From: Thermus scotoductus DSM 8553
GTDB lineage: Bacteria > Deinococcota > Deinococci > Deinococcales > Thermaceae
DNA: 36,172 bases
Reading direction: 5' to 3'
Assembly: GCF_000381045.1 (NCBI RefSeq)
Contig: NZ_KB905749.1
Location: forward strand, 1 to 36,172
This document shows positions 14,867 to 23,109 of this stretch, one piece after another (positions within the stretch are counted from its first letter, which is position 1; the number at the start of each line of letters is the position of its first letter). The notes below the pieces were generated by a model. The model ran no database searches and was not told the origin of the DNA. It worked only from the letters and a program-made list of their open reading frames with translations. The position numbers and the translations under genes were made by a program.

Positions 14867-16753
14867 CTACCCCGCTGCCTCCGCCCGGGGCGGCCTTAGG
14901 GCCTCGGCCACGAAGGCCGCCATCACCCCGAGCATGAGGCCCAAGGCTAAGGCCAAGGCCAAAAGGAGGCCCCGTTTGGGGGCCACCTTCTCGTAGATGG
15001 GGTAGGCGGGGGCGATCACCTGGGCCAGGGAGTTCTGGGAGCTGGCCAACTCGATCTGCAAATCGGTGCGCTTTTGCACCAGGGCCACGTAGGCGTTGCG
15101 GGAAAGCTCCAGGGCCTGGCGTACCCTTTCCTCCTCCACCTGGGCCTTGGCCACCCGCTCCTTCAGCAGGTTGATGCGGGCCTCCACCTGGGCGATGCGG
15201 GCCTCGAGGGCCGCCTTGCGGGCCAGGAGGCGCGCCTCCTCCGCCTGGGCGTCTATGAGAGTGCCCCGCAAGCGCTGGTACTCGGGATTGGGATTATCAA
15301 AGGATAGGTCCCCGGACGTAAGGCTGGCGATCTGGTCGTAGCGGGAACGGAAAGCCTCGTAGGCGGCCTTTTTGGTGTTGTACTCCAACAAGAGGGCCTC
15401 TTTAGCCCGCTCCTGCACTGCAATTTGGTTCCGCAAGTCTTGAAGCTTGACCTGTAACCGTTGCTGTTCCTGAGCGAGAGCCTTGGCCTCCGCCAAAAGA
15501 GCTGCCAAGTTGGCACGTAAAGTTACCAGTTGCGTGACCAAGGGCTGGTAAACAGGGTTAATCTCCTGGGTTTTCAGCCGCAAGCCCGCTAAGGCGCTCA
15601 GATCCCCCTTCGCCAGGGCCGCCGCCACCACTGGATCCTCCACCACCTCCCGCACCAGTTCCAATACTCTTGGCTCCTTGATCAAAGCGGCTTCCAAGTC
15701 CTGTATACGCGCCTCGAGGCCCGCCTTCTCCGTATCCACCTGGGCCAAGCGAACCCCAACTTCAATTAGCCTCTGAGTAAGCCGATCCCGCTCCTGCTGC
15801 CACTCTGAAAGACGGTCTGTCTTTCGAAAATTCTCCAGGGTCAAAGCGGCCGCCTGGAAAGCCTGCCGGGCCCTTTCCGTTTCCCGCTTCAGGTTTTCCT
15901 GGGCCTCCTTAAGCCGCTTTCCGATGGTGGCCAGCTGCTCGGGGCTGGTGTCCAAGGGTACCAAGGCCGCCTGGCGCCGGGCCTCCGCCTCGAGGGCCCT
16001 GATCCGCCCCTGTACCGCCGCCAGGTCCCGCTCCAGGCCGGAAAGCTCCTGGTCCAGGCTCACCCTCTCCCCCGTCTTGGCATCCAGCTCCGCTTTGTCC
16101 TGGGCCAGGGTGGTGGTGCGCTGAAAGGCCTCCCAGCGGGCCTGGGCCTCCCGGTAGGCCTTCTCGGCGGGGGCGATCTGCTCCTCCAAGGCCTTAAGGC
16201 TGGCCTCGAGGCGGGCAAGGGGTATGGCGTTCACCCGCCTCTTCACCGCCTCTACCCAGAGGTTGGCCGCCTTGGCCGCCACCTGGGGGTCTGGGGCATT
16301 CACGGTGAGGCTGGCCACGACGGGGGGCACCTGGTTAGGGTTTACCGCCTGGAGCTTGGGGGAGATGTCATTGACCTTCAGGTCTCGCATCATCCGCTCT
16401 ACCCCCCGCAGGCTCCCCCGGTCCTGCCAGCGGGTGGGAAGCCTGCCCTCTTTCCGCAGGGCCTCCCACACCCCTCCCACCGTCTCCTCGGAAAGGGCCA
16501 GGGCCCTTAGCCCCTCAAAGGTGATGGGGGTAGCCTGCTGCACCTGGATCCTTTGCTCCAGTTGGGCCTGCACCTGCACCGGGGCCACGCTTAAGGTGGC
16601 GGTGGAGGCGTAGGTGGGCTCGGCGATGAAAAACCCGTAGATGAGAGCCAGAACACCCAACAGCACGGGCGGGGCAAGGAGCCAAACCCACTGGCGCTTC
16701 AAGGTTTCTAGGATGTCCCTGAGGGAAAGCTCTTCTCCAGGGGCTTCCACCAT
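14867..16753 (-). CDS. Wzz/GumC-type polysaccharide chain-length regulator
   Basis: The 628-residue protein has an N-terminal Wzz-type region with one membrane helix (WLLAPPVLLGVLALIYGFF, about 24-42). A very long, alanine/glutamate-rich periplasmic region with several coiled coils follows (about 170-560), then a second membrane helix near the end (GLLLALALALGLMLGVMAAF). This is the layout of polysaccharide co-polymerases that set chain length with Wzy. No C-terminal tyrosine-kinase domain is present. The coiled-coil part is longer than in O-antigen Wzz and more like GumC/Wzc periplasmic domains. It follows the membrane dehydratase gene by 26 nt, with its own possible -10. Confidence 0.88.
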   Translation of the reverse strand: MVEAPGEELSLRDILETLKRQWVWLLAPPVLLGVLALIYGFFIAEPTYASTATLSVAPVQVQAQLEQRIQVQQATPITFEGLRALALSEETVGGVWEALRKEGRLPTRWQDRGSLRGVERMMRDLKVNDISPKLQAVNPNQVPPVVASLTVNAPDPQVAAKAANLWVEAVKRRVNAIPLARLEASLKALEEQIAPAEKAYREAQARWEAFQRTTTLAQDKAELDAKTGERVSLDQELSGLERDLAAVQGRIRALEAEARRQAALVPLDTSPEQLATIGKRLKEAQENLKRETERARQAFQAAALTLENFRKTDRLSEWQQERDRLTQRLIEVGVRLAQVDTEKAGLEARIQDLEAALIKEPRVLELVREVVEDPVVAAALAKGDLSALAGLRLKTQEINPVYQPLVTQLVTLRANLAALLAEAKALAQEQQRLQVKLQDLRNQIAVQERAKEALLLEYNTKKAAYEAFRSRYDQIASLTSGDLSFDNPNPEYQRLRGTLIDAQAEEARLLARKAALEARIAQVEARINLLKERVAKAQVEEERVRQALELSRNAYVALVQKRTDLQIELASSQNSLAQVIAPAYPIYEKVAPKRGLLLALALALGLMLGVMAAFVAEALRPPRAEAAG

Positions 16754-16763
16754 AACGCCGTCT

Positions 16764-16769
16764 ACTATA
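16764..16769 (-). promoter_or_regulatory. Possible internal -10 box upstream of wzz
   Basis: TATAGT is a strong -10 match 10 nt before the wzz ATG, in the gap after the dehydratase gene. TTGGAG lies 15 bp further upstream, a short spacing. It may give extra chain-length regulator transcript independent of the main operon. Confidence 0.4.
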
Positions 16770-16779
16770 CCCTATCCTT

Positions 16780-18609
16780 CTAATCTCCAACCGGGATCCC
16801 CTCGGGTTGGTAACTGGGAACAAGGCGCTTAAGGGTTTGCCGAACCAGAAGGCTATCACCCTGACGGGCTGCCCGATAGAGCTCCTCCAAAAGGTGGGGA
16901 AATTCCGGGGGAACCTGGCTGTTCCTGGCCACCCAGATTTTTTCGTGGCGGCTGGCCTCCGTTCCCTCCTCGGCGGTGAGCAGTTCTTCAAAAAGCTTCT
17001 CCCCGGGGCGCACCCCCGTAAAGACGATCTCTATATCCCGGTAGGGCTCGAGGCCCGCCAGGCGTATTAGGTCCTTAGCCAGGTCCAAAATCTTCACGGG
17101 TTCCCCCATGTCCAGAATGTAGACCCGACCATTTTCCCCCATACCCCCCGCCTGCAAGACCAGCTGGGCCGCTTCCGGGATGGTCATGAAGTAACGGCGC
17201 ATCTCGGGGTGGGTCACGGTCACCGGTCCCCCCCTCCGGATCTGCTCCATGAAAAGGGGAACCACGCTCCCCCGGCTACCTAGGACGTTACCGAAGCGCA
17301 CAGATACGAACACCTGGTGGGGTTCAGCCCGTGAAGCCCCAAAGGCTACCACCTGCTCCGCCACCCGTTTGCTGGCCCCCATCACCGAGGTGGGATTCAC
17401 CGCCTTGTCGGTGGAGATGTTCACCAAGCGCTCCACCCCGAACTCCAGGCAGAGATCCACCACATTCTGGGTTCCCCGCACGTTGTTGAAGATGGCTTCC
17501 TCAGGGTTGACCTCCATAAGGGGCACGTGCTTATGAGCGGCGGCGTGAAACACCACCTCTGGCCTGTGGAGCCGGAAGATGTGGCGCAGGCGTTCCAGGT
17601 CCCGCACATCGGCCACCACCACCTTGTACTTCAGGTCGGGCCAGCTGGCCTCCAGTTCCTTTTCCAGCAGGAAAAGGCTGTTCTCCCCCCGGCCTAGAAG
17701 CACCACCTGCTCAGGATGAAAGCGGGCCACCTGCCGCACCAGCTCGCTTCCGATGGACCCCCCAGCCCCCGTGACCAGGACCACCCGGCCTTCCAGGTAG
17801 CCCGCGATCTCCCCCAGGTTGAGGCGCACAGGCTCGCGGCGGAGGAGGTCTTCTAAGCGCACCTCCCTGATCTGGGATATCCCCACCCGGCCCGAAAGGA
17901 TTTCGTAAATCCCCGGAAGAATCCGATAGCGAACCCCCGCGGCCCTGCTCATCTCCACCACCTTGCGTACCACGGAACCGGGGGCCGAGGGAATGGCCAC
18001 CAAGACCTCCTCCACCTCCAAAGCCCGAGCTACCTGGGGCAGAGCCTCCAGGGTACCCATGACCCGGACCCCCGCGATGGTCTGCCCTCTTTTGTTGGGG
18101 TCGTCGTCCAGGAAGCCCACGGGATAAAGGCCGGCCTCCGGGTGGCGGAGCATCTCCCGCACCACCATGCTGCCCGCCTCCCCGGCCCCCACCACCAGGA
18201 CCCGGGTGCCCTGAACCCCCTTGCCCCTTTTCCCCTCCCAGTAGAGGCGTACCCCCAGGCGCACCCCCCCCAGGAGCAAGAAGGCCAACACCATGGCAAT
18301 AAGAGGAACGCTCCGGGGCATGGGAAGGTAGGCCCTTAGGACCACGGCAAAGGCCAAAAGGACAGCCCCGCCTAAGCCCACCGCCGTGCCCAGCCGCACC
18401 AGATCCCGCACCCCCACCCGGCTCCAAGCCTGCCGGTGAAGGCCGAAAAGGGCGATGAGCAAGGCCTTTACGGGAATTCCCAAAAGGGTGTAAACCCAGG
18501 TGGCTTCCCAGTACGGGGAAGGAAGCCCCTCGAGGCGCAAGGCCATGGCCAAAGGCGCCGCCAGGGTCCAAAGAGCCAGGTCCAAAAGGAACTTGATAGC
18601 TCCCCGCAT
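16780..18609 (-). CDS. Membrane UDP-sugar 4,6-dehydratase (PglF/CapD/WbpM type)
   Basis: This large membrane SDR removes water from a UDP-HexNAc to form the 4-keto-6-deoxy sugar. Four hydrophobic segments occupy residues 1-130. A first nucleotide-binding fold (VLVVGAGEAGS) precedes the catalytic SDR domain with VVLVTGAGGSIGSEL (about 276-290). The active-site stretch is ISTDKAVNPTSVMGASKR (about 396-413), in which Met replaces the usual Tyr of YxxxK, as in WbpM/PglF enzymes. Length (609) matches the large class. With the PglE-, PglD-, PglC- and PglA-like genes next to it, it is the expected first step toward a bacillosamine-type sugar; the exact substrate is inferred. Confidence 0.9.
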   Translation of the reverse strand: MRGAIKFLLDLALWTLAAPLAMALRLEGLPSPYWEATWVYTLLGIPVKALLIALFGLHRQAWSRVGVRDLVRLGTAVGLGGAVLLAFAVVLRAYLPMPRSVPLIAMVLAFLLLGGVRLGVRLYWEGKRGKGVQGTRVLVVGAGEAGSMVVREMLRHPEAGLYPVGFLDDDPNKRGQTIAGVRVMGTLEALPQVARALEVEEVLVAIPSAPGSVVRKVVEMSRAAGVRYRILPGIYEILSGRVGISQIREVRLEDLLRREPVRLNLGEIAGYLEGRVVLVTGAGGSIGSELVRQVARFHPEQVVLLGRGENSLFLLEKELEASWPDLKYKVVVADVRDLERLRHIFRLHRPEVVFHAAAHKHVPLMEVNPEEAIFNNVRGTQNVVDLCLEFGVERLVNISTDKAVNPTSVMGASKRVAEQVVAFGASRAEPHQVFVSVRFGNVLGSRGSVVPLFMEQIRRGGPVTVTHPEMRRYFMTIPEAAQLVLQAGGMGENGRVYILDMGEPVKILDLAKDLIRLAGLEPYRDIEIVFTGVRPGEKLFEELLTAEEGTEASRHEKIWVARNSQVPPEFPHLLEELYRAARQGDSLLVRQTLKRLVPSYQPEGIPVGD

Positions 18610-18646
18610 ACGCTAGAGCCATCTTAACCCGGGAGGGTGTGAACGC

Positions 18647-18663
18647 AGGGTTAACGTAACCCT
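18647..18663. other. Inverted repeat AGGGTTA-acg-TAACCCT
   Basis: A 7-bp perfect stem with a 3-nt loop lies in the 57-bp gap between the aminotransferase stop and the dehydratase start. A further TTAACCC copy is at 18624-18630. It may be an operator, processing site or partial terminator. A possible -10 TAAGAT (minus, 18626-18621) follows it. Confidence 0.35.
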
Positions 18664-18666
18664 AAC

Positions 18667-19794
18667 CTAACCGGCCGCAAGGTTTCGGATGGCTTCTATG
18701 ATCCGGTCCTGGTCCTCAGGGGTTAGGGATGAACCTGAAGGCAAACAAAGCCCCTTACGGAACAGGTCCTCCGCCACCTCACCCCCCACCCTTTCCGCCC
18801 CCTGGAAAACGGGCTGCAGATGCAGGGGTTTCCACACAGGTCGGGTTTCTATACCCTCCTTTTCAAGGGCCTGTCGGATCGCCTCCGGTGAACGTCCATA
18901 GGCCTCCTTATCCACCAGCATCACGGTAAGCCACCGGGTGTGCCGGCCCCAAGGGGCCTCGGGTTGGAATCGGACGCCTGGCAAATCCGAAAGGCCCTCC
19001 ACGTACCTTTGGAAGATACGCCGCCGGGCCCCCACCCTTTCCTCTAAAGTGCGCAACTGCGCCCGGCCCACCGCAGCCAGGAGGTTGCTCATGCGGTAGT
19101 TGTACCCCACCTCAATATGCTCATACCAGGGGACGGGTTCCCGAGCCTGGGTGGCCAGCTTCCGGGCATGGGCGATAAGCTGTCCATCATCGGAAACCAG
19201 CATCCCCCCACCGGAGGTGGTAATGATTTTGTTGCCGTTGAAGGAAAAGATACCTGCATTGCCAAAGGTACCGGGGCTTTTGCCCTTGTAAGTACTTCCC
19301 AAGGCCTCTGCCGCATCTTCAATAAGGGCTATGCCGTACTCCTTGCAGAGGGCCTGGATTGGCTCTATGTCTGCGCTTTGGCCGTAAAGGTGGACCAGCA
19401 CCACCGCCTTGGGAAGTCTTCCCCTTTTGGCCCTCTTCTTAAGGAAGTCTGCCAGGAGGGCGGGGTCCATGTTCCAAGAGGTTTTTTCGCTATCTATGAA
19501 CACAGGGCGGGCACCCAAATACAAGACGGGAAAGGCACTGGCCGCAAAGGTAAGGGTGGAGACCACCACCTCGTCCCCTGGCCCCACCCCGGCCAGGATT
19601 AGGGCCAGATGGATGGCCGCCGTACCCGAACTCAGGGCCAGGGCATGCCTGGCCCCCACCACCTCGGCGAACTCCCGCTCAAAGGCCTCCACCTGCGGAC
19701 CCAAGGGGGCAATCCAACCAGACTCGAGGGCCTCCTGCAGGAACTGGGCCTCGAGGCCTGAGAGATGAGGAGGGGAAAGGTAGATGCGCTTCAT
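18667..19794 (-). CDS. DegT/DnrJ/EryC1 sugar aminotransferase (PglE-like)
   Basis: This PLP enzyme adds an amino group to a UDP-4-keto sugar. The 375-residue protein shows the family blocks ALSSGTAAIHLAL, VVVSTLTFAASAFPVLYLGA, ALIEDAAEALGS and FSFNGNKIITTSGGGMLVS, whose Lys (about residue 188) holds PLP. The C-terminal GIETRPVWKPLHLQPVF is typical of PglE-type enzymes. It overlaps the acetyltransferase gene by 4 bp and precedes the 4,6-dehydratase that would supply its keto sugar. Confidence 0.92.
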   Translation of the reverse strand: MKRIYLSPPHLSGLEAQFLQEALESGWIAPLGPQVEAFEREFAEVVGARHALALSSGTAAIHLALILAGVGPGDEVVVSTLTFAASAFPVLYLGARPVFIDSEKTSWNMDPALLADFLKKRAKRGRLPKAVVLVHLYGQSADIEPIQALCKEYGIALIEDAAEALGSTYKGKSPGTFGNAGIFSFNGNKIITTSGGGMLVSDDGQLIAHARKLATQAREPVPWYEHIEVGYNYRMSNLLAAVGRAQLRTLEERVGARRRIFQRYVEGLSDLPGVRFQPEAPWGRHTRWLTVMLVDKEAYGRSPEAIRQALEKEGIETRPVWKPLHLQPVFQGAERVGGEVAEDLFRKGLCLPSGSSLTPEDQDRIIEAIRNLAAG

Positions 19795-20423
19795 AACTCC
19801 TCCTGAAGCCGTCGCTGCACTTTGGCCGGAACCCCATAGGCGAGACTAAAATCTGGAACGTCGCGCACCACCACACCCCCAGCCCCAACCGTACTCCACC
19901 TTCCAACCCGCTTCCCAGGAATAACCACCACCCCCGCTCCCAAGAAGGCTCCTTCCGCTATTTCCACTCCTCCAGCTAGCCGCACCCCTGAAGCCAAGTG
20001 CACCCAGTCCCCCACCTGGCAATCGTGCTCCACCACCACGCCAGTATTGACGATGGCATGGCGACCTATCCGTGCCGAGGGCTGGACTACGGCTCCAGCG
20101 AAAACCACGGTACCCTCCCCCAAGGAAGCTGTGGCGTGCACATAGGCCCTGGGGTGCACAAGCGTGACCCACCTCACTCCATCCAGAAGGACGGTTAGCC
20201 GTCGTCGCAGACGGTTCTCACCTATCGCCAGCACAAATCTCGCATCTTCCTGGACGAACCTTTCAAAAAGCGACACCGGCCCTGCCACCGGAACCCCCAA
20301 TAAACTAGCTCCCCACTTGGCTGGATCATCATCCAACAGGGCAAGAACTTCGGCACCCACCTCTAAGGCCGTGGCCAAGACAACCTTACCATGCCCCCCG
20401 GCCCCGACCACCACAAGCCTCAT
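19791..20423 (-). CDS. PglD/NeuD-type sugar O/N-acetyltransferase
   Basis: The 210-residue protein has an N-terminal Rossmann-like UDP-sugar domain (RLVVVGAGGHGKVV) and a C-terminal left-handed beta helix of hexapeptide repeats (about 90-200). The His in NTGVVVEHDCQVGDW corresponds to the catalytic base of PglD. PglD acetylates the 4-amino group made by PglE to give UDP-di-N-acetylbacillosamine. It is coupled by 4-bp overlaps to the genes on both sides. Confidence 0.9.
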   Translation of the reverse strand: MRLVVVGAGGHGKVVLATALEVGAEVLALLDDDPAKWGASLLGVPVAGPVSLFERFVQEDARFVLAIGENRLRRRLTVLLDGVRWVTLVHPRAYVHATASLGEGTVVFAGAVVQPSARIGRHAIVNTGVVVEHDCQVGDWVHLASGVRLAGGVEIAEGAFLGAGVVVIPGKRVGRWSTVGAGGVVVRDVPDFSLAYGVPAKVQRRLQEEL

Positions 20424-21049
20424 ACGCCCTCACTACCCTTAAACTCCGGCATGGAGGCATGTCCCTCGGCGCTGATACCTTCCCGCCGCAGTACTTTAAC
20501 AAGGGTCAAGAACAGGATCTTCAGGTCCAAAAGCAGGTTCCAGTTGTCCACATACCATACATCCAGCCGGAACTTCTCCTCCCAGGTCAAGGCGTTGCGC
20601 CCATTGACCTGCGCCCACCCCGTGATCCCCGGCTTCACCTCGTGCCGCCGGGCCTGCTCCGGGGTATACCGCTCCAGGTACTCCATAAGAAGGGGCCTGG
20701 GGCCAACCAGGCTCATCTCCCCCTTGAGGACGTTGATGAACTCGGGGAGCTCGTCCAGGCTGTACTGTCGCAAAAACTTTCCCAATGGGGTAAGCCGCTT
20801 CTCGTCGGGCAAAAGCCTTCCCTCCGCATCCCGCTCCTCGGTCATGGTGCGGAACTTATACATGACGAAGGGCCTGCCCTGAAGCCCAGGGCGCACCTGG
20901 CGGAAAAGGACCGGACTTCCCATCTCGCGCCAGATGCGAAGGGCAACGTAGAGCATCAGAGGCCCAAAAGCAAGGAGGGCAAAGGAAGCGCCCACCACGT
21001 CCAGGATCCGCTTGAGAAGAGGGGAACGTAGAAGACCCACGAACCTCAT
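20420..21049 (-). CDS. Monotopic phosphoglycosyl transferase (PglC/WcaJ family)
   Basis: The enzyme loads a sugar-1-phosphate onto undecaprenyl phosphate and starts repeat-unit assembly. It is the short, monotopic form (209 residues): a re-entrant N-terminal helix (RILDVVGASFALLAFGPLML), YKFRTMTEERDAEG, the catalytic Asp-Glu pair in YSLDELPEFINVLKGEMSLV, then GPRPLL and KPGITGWAQVNGRN. Size and context fit PglC rather than the long WcaJ forms. It overlaps its neighbours by 4 bp on each side. Confidence 0.93.
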   Translation of the reverse strand: MRFVGLLRSPLLKRILDVVGASFALLAFGPLMLYVALRIWREMGSPVLFRQVRPGLQGRPFVMYKFRTMTEERDAEGRLLPDEKRLTPLGKFLRQYSLDELPEFINVLKGEMSLVGPRPLLMEYLERYTPEQARRHEVKPGITGWAQVNGRNALTWEEKFRLDVWYVDNWNLLLDLKILFLTLVKVLRREGISAEGHASMPEFKGSEGV

Positions 21050-22191
21050 TCTATTCCCAGTTCCTTTAAAAAGCGCTCGTTCACCTTCCAGGCGTCAAAT
21101 CGCTCCTCCGCAAGCCTTCGGCTTTCCTGGCCCATCCGCACGATCAAGTCCGGCTCGTGTATAAAGCGCTCCATGGCCTCGGCCAAGGCCTGGGCATCCC
21201 GCGGGGGAACCAGGAAACCGTTAACCCCGGGCACCACCGTTTCCCGGCAGCCAGGCGCATCCGTGGTGATGACGGGGCGGGCCATGGCCATGGCCTCCTG
21301 GGTGCTACGGGGAACTCCCTCCCGATACGACGAAGGCAAGACATACACGCTGGTCTGCCGAAGATAGGGGCGAACGTCCTCCGTCCAGGGCACCCACTCC
21401 AAAAGACCCTCCTCCACCCAGGAGCGAACCTCGCTTTCCCTGATGGCCCCAGGATTGGTGTCCAAAGGACCGATAAGGAGAAAGCGCACCTCCGGGTAGT
21501 TACCCTTTATCCTGCGGGCAGCCTCAGCAAACTCCCGCACCCCTTTTTCCCGGAGCAGCCTGGCGATGAGGGTAAAGGTAACGGGCTCGAGGTGAGGGGG
21601 GGCGGGGGGCCACTCCTCGAGGGGCACCCCAATCCCCCCCAGAAGCACGGCCTTCTCCTTGCGTACCAGACCTTGGGATACAAACTCATTGAGATCATCG
21701 GGGTTCAAGAAGAAAACCTTATGCGCTAAGGAAAAGCTCAGCCGGTAAAGCACCTTTAAAACTGCCCTCACTACCCGCTTCTTTAAGCTTTCCTCACCGG
21801 GAGTAAAAGCAAAACCTAGCCCCTCCACCACCGCAAACCGGCGGGGTACGCCTGCCATTGCCGCCGCTATGATGCCGTACACGTTAGGCTTGGGCTGGAA
21901 GGTGAGCACGAGGTGAGGTTGAGAGTGAGCCAGGGAAACGGCAAGAGAGAGAAGCGTTTTGAGGTCGGCAAGCGGACTGATACTTGTGCGCTTCAGGGGG
22001 TAGTGAAGGGCCCTCACGCCCCTCTCTTGCTCAAGTGCTTTTTCTAAGGCTTCTGTCCAGTCTGGGGCATAGACCAAGGAAGTGAACCCTCTGCCCGCGA
22101 GCTCTTGGAGAAGGGGGCGGCGAAACAGGGGAACCGCGGGGGCGTAGGGCACGATCAAGGCCACTGTTGGCTTATGTTCGTGCGCCTTCAT
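21046..22191 (-). CDS. GT4 glycosyltransferase (PglA-like)
   Basis: This retaining GT-B enzyme likely adds the second sugar to the lipid-linked bacillosamine. The 381-residue protein has the N-terminal domain region HLVLTFQPKPNVYGIIAA, also seen in PglA/CapM-type enzymes, and EGLGFAFTPG. The C-terminal donor domain has FTLIARLLREKGVREFAEAA and the GT4 E-x7-E motif in YREGVPRSTQEAMAMARPVI. It overlaps the pglC-like gene by 4 bp. PglA itself transfers GalNAc; the sugar used here is unknown. Confidence 0.88.
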   Translation of the reverse strand: MKAHEHKPTVALIVPYAPAVPLFRRPLLQELAGRGFTSLVYAPDWTEALEKALEQERGVRALHYPLKRTSISPLADLKTLLSLAVSLAHSQPHLVLTFQPKPNVYGIIAAAMAGVPRRFAVVEGLGFAFTPGEESLKKRVVRAVLKVLYRLSFSLAHKVFFLNPDDLNEFVSQGLVRKEKAVLLGGIGVPLEEWPPAPPHLEPVTFTLIARLLREKGVREFAEAARRIKGNYPEVRFLLIGPLDTNPGAIRESEVRSWVEEGLLEWVPWTEDVRPYLRQTSVYVLPSSYREGVPRSTQEAMAMARPVITTDAPGCRETVVPGVNGFLVPPRDAQALAEAMERFIHEPDLIVRMGQESRRLAEERFDAWKVNERFLKELGIE

Positions 22192-22196
22192 GACGT

Positions 22197-23081
22197 TTAG
22201 TGCTCCCAGCCAGGCACGGGCGTGGCCTTTATGGCTTCCAAGGCTGAAAGAGCGTCTTTGTGTTGATCTTCTGTTAAAGTTGTAAACCCGTACCTTCTGG
22301 AAAAGCGATTCTCCAAGCCGACTTTCTCAGCTAGCCAGGAAGCCACTTCCTTCCCTTTGGAGAGCGCGAGCAGGGATAGCGTCTGCGTTAGACCTACGAG
22401 CCCTGGGCCGTACTTCCAAATAACTTTCCTTTCGTTTCGGTATCCCGTGCGAAGGGCTCTGCCTCGAGGCACCCCGAACCAGCGGTAAAAGTAAAGAGGC
22501 TCAGGAAGCACGTGGAGCCTCGAGGTCTTAAACGTCCGTACAAAGAGTTCCCGGTCTTCGGCCCGGGGATAGTCTAGGGAATAGGGGTGGGCTTCAAACC
22601 AGGCCTTGCGGGCGAGAAGCGAGGGGTGCAGAAACCCGCCCCGCGCCAGGACCTCCTGCGCCGACGGTTGGCGGCCCAGTAGGAGCGCTCTGGGCCTGTC
22701 TTCGGCGTCTATGAGGTACGCTCCCGTGGTCACCCCGTCCAGCTCCGAGTTGGCCTGCAAAAGGCCCACCTGCTTTTCCAGGCGCAGAGGGTGCATGGCG
22801 TCGTCCGCGTCCATCCGCGCCACCAGTTCGCCCTTCGCCAGGCGTACGATCTCGTTCAGCCGCGCGGGCAGGCCCTTGTTCTGGCCGTCGCGGAGCACCC
22901 GGACGCGGGGGTCCTGGATGGCCGTGGCCCGCTCGTAACTGCCATCCGTGGAACCGTCGTCTACCAGGATGAGTTCCCAGTTCGGGTAGGTCTGGGCGAA
23001 GACCGAGCGCACGGCGAGGTCCAGGTAAGGGCCTGGGTTGAGAAAAGGTATGCCGACACTGACTAGGGGCGCATGCTTCAT
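22197..23081 (-). CDS. GT2 family glycosyltransferase
   Basis: This GT-A fold enzyme starts VSVGIPFLNPGPYLDLAVRS, has LILVDDGSTDGS for nucleotide binding and the DxD-type ARMDADDAMHP (metal/UDP). The later EDRELFVR supplies the usual general base region. The ATG at 23081 is chosen because AAGGAGG lies 4 nt upstream; a longer form to 23126 lacks a site. The 3' third (about 22200-22440) is less GC-rich than the 5' part. Acceptor and donor cannot be predicted. Confidence 0.88.
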   Translation of the reverse strand: MKHAPLVSVGIPFLNPGPYLDLAVRSVFAQTYPNWELILVDDGSTDGSYERATAIQDPRVRVLRDGQNKGLPARLNEIVRLAKGELVARMDADDAMHPLRLEKQVGLLQANSELDGVTTGAYLIDAEDRPRALLLGRQPSAQEVLARGGFLHPSLLARKAWFEAHPYSLDYPRAEDRELFVRTFKTSRLHVLPEPLYFYRWFGVPRGRALRTGYRNERKVIWKYGPGLVGLTQTLSLLALSKGKEVASWLAEKVGLENRFSRRYGFTTLTEDQHKDALSALEAIKATPVPGWEH

Positions 23082-23109
23082 CTGGCCTCCTTCTCCCATT
23101 TCGGCTTTT

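Noticed and set aside
18648-18673. Telomere-like or origin-like TAACCC repeats
   Set aside because: Only a few irregular copies are present; a simple inverted repeat between two operon genes explains them better.
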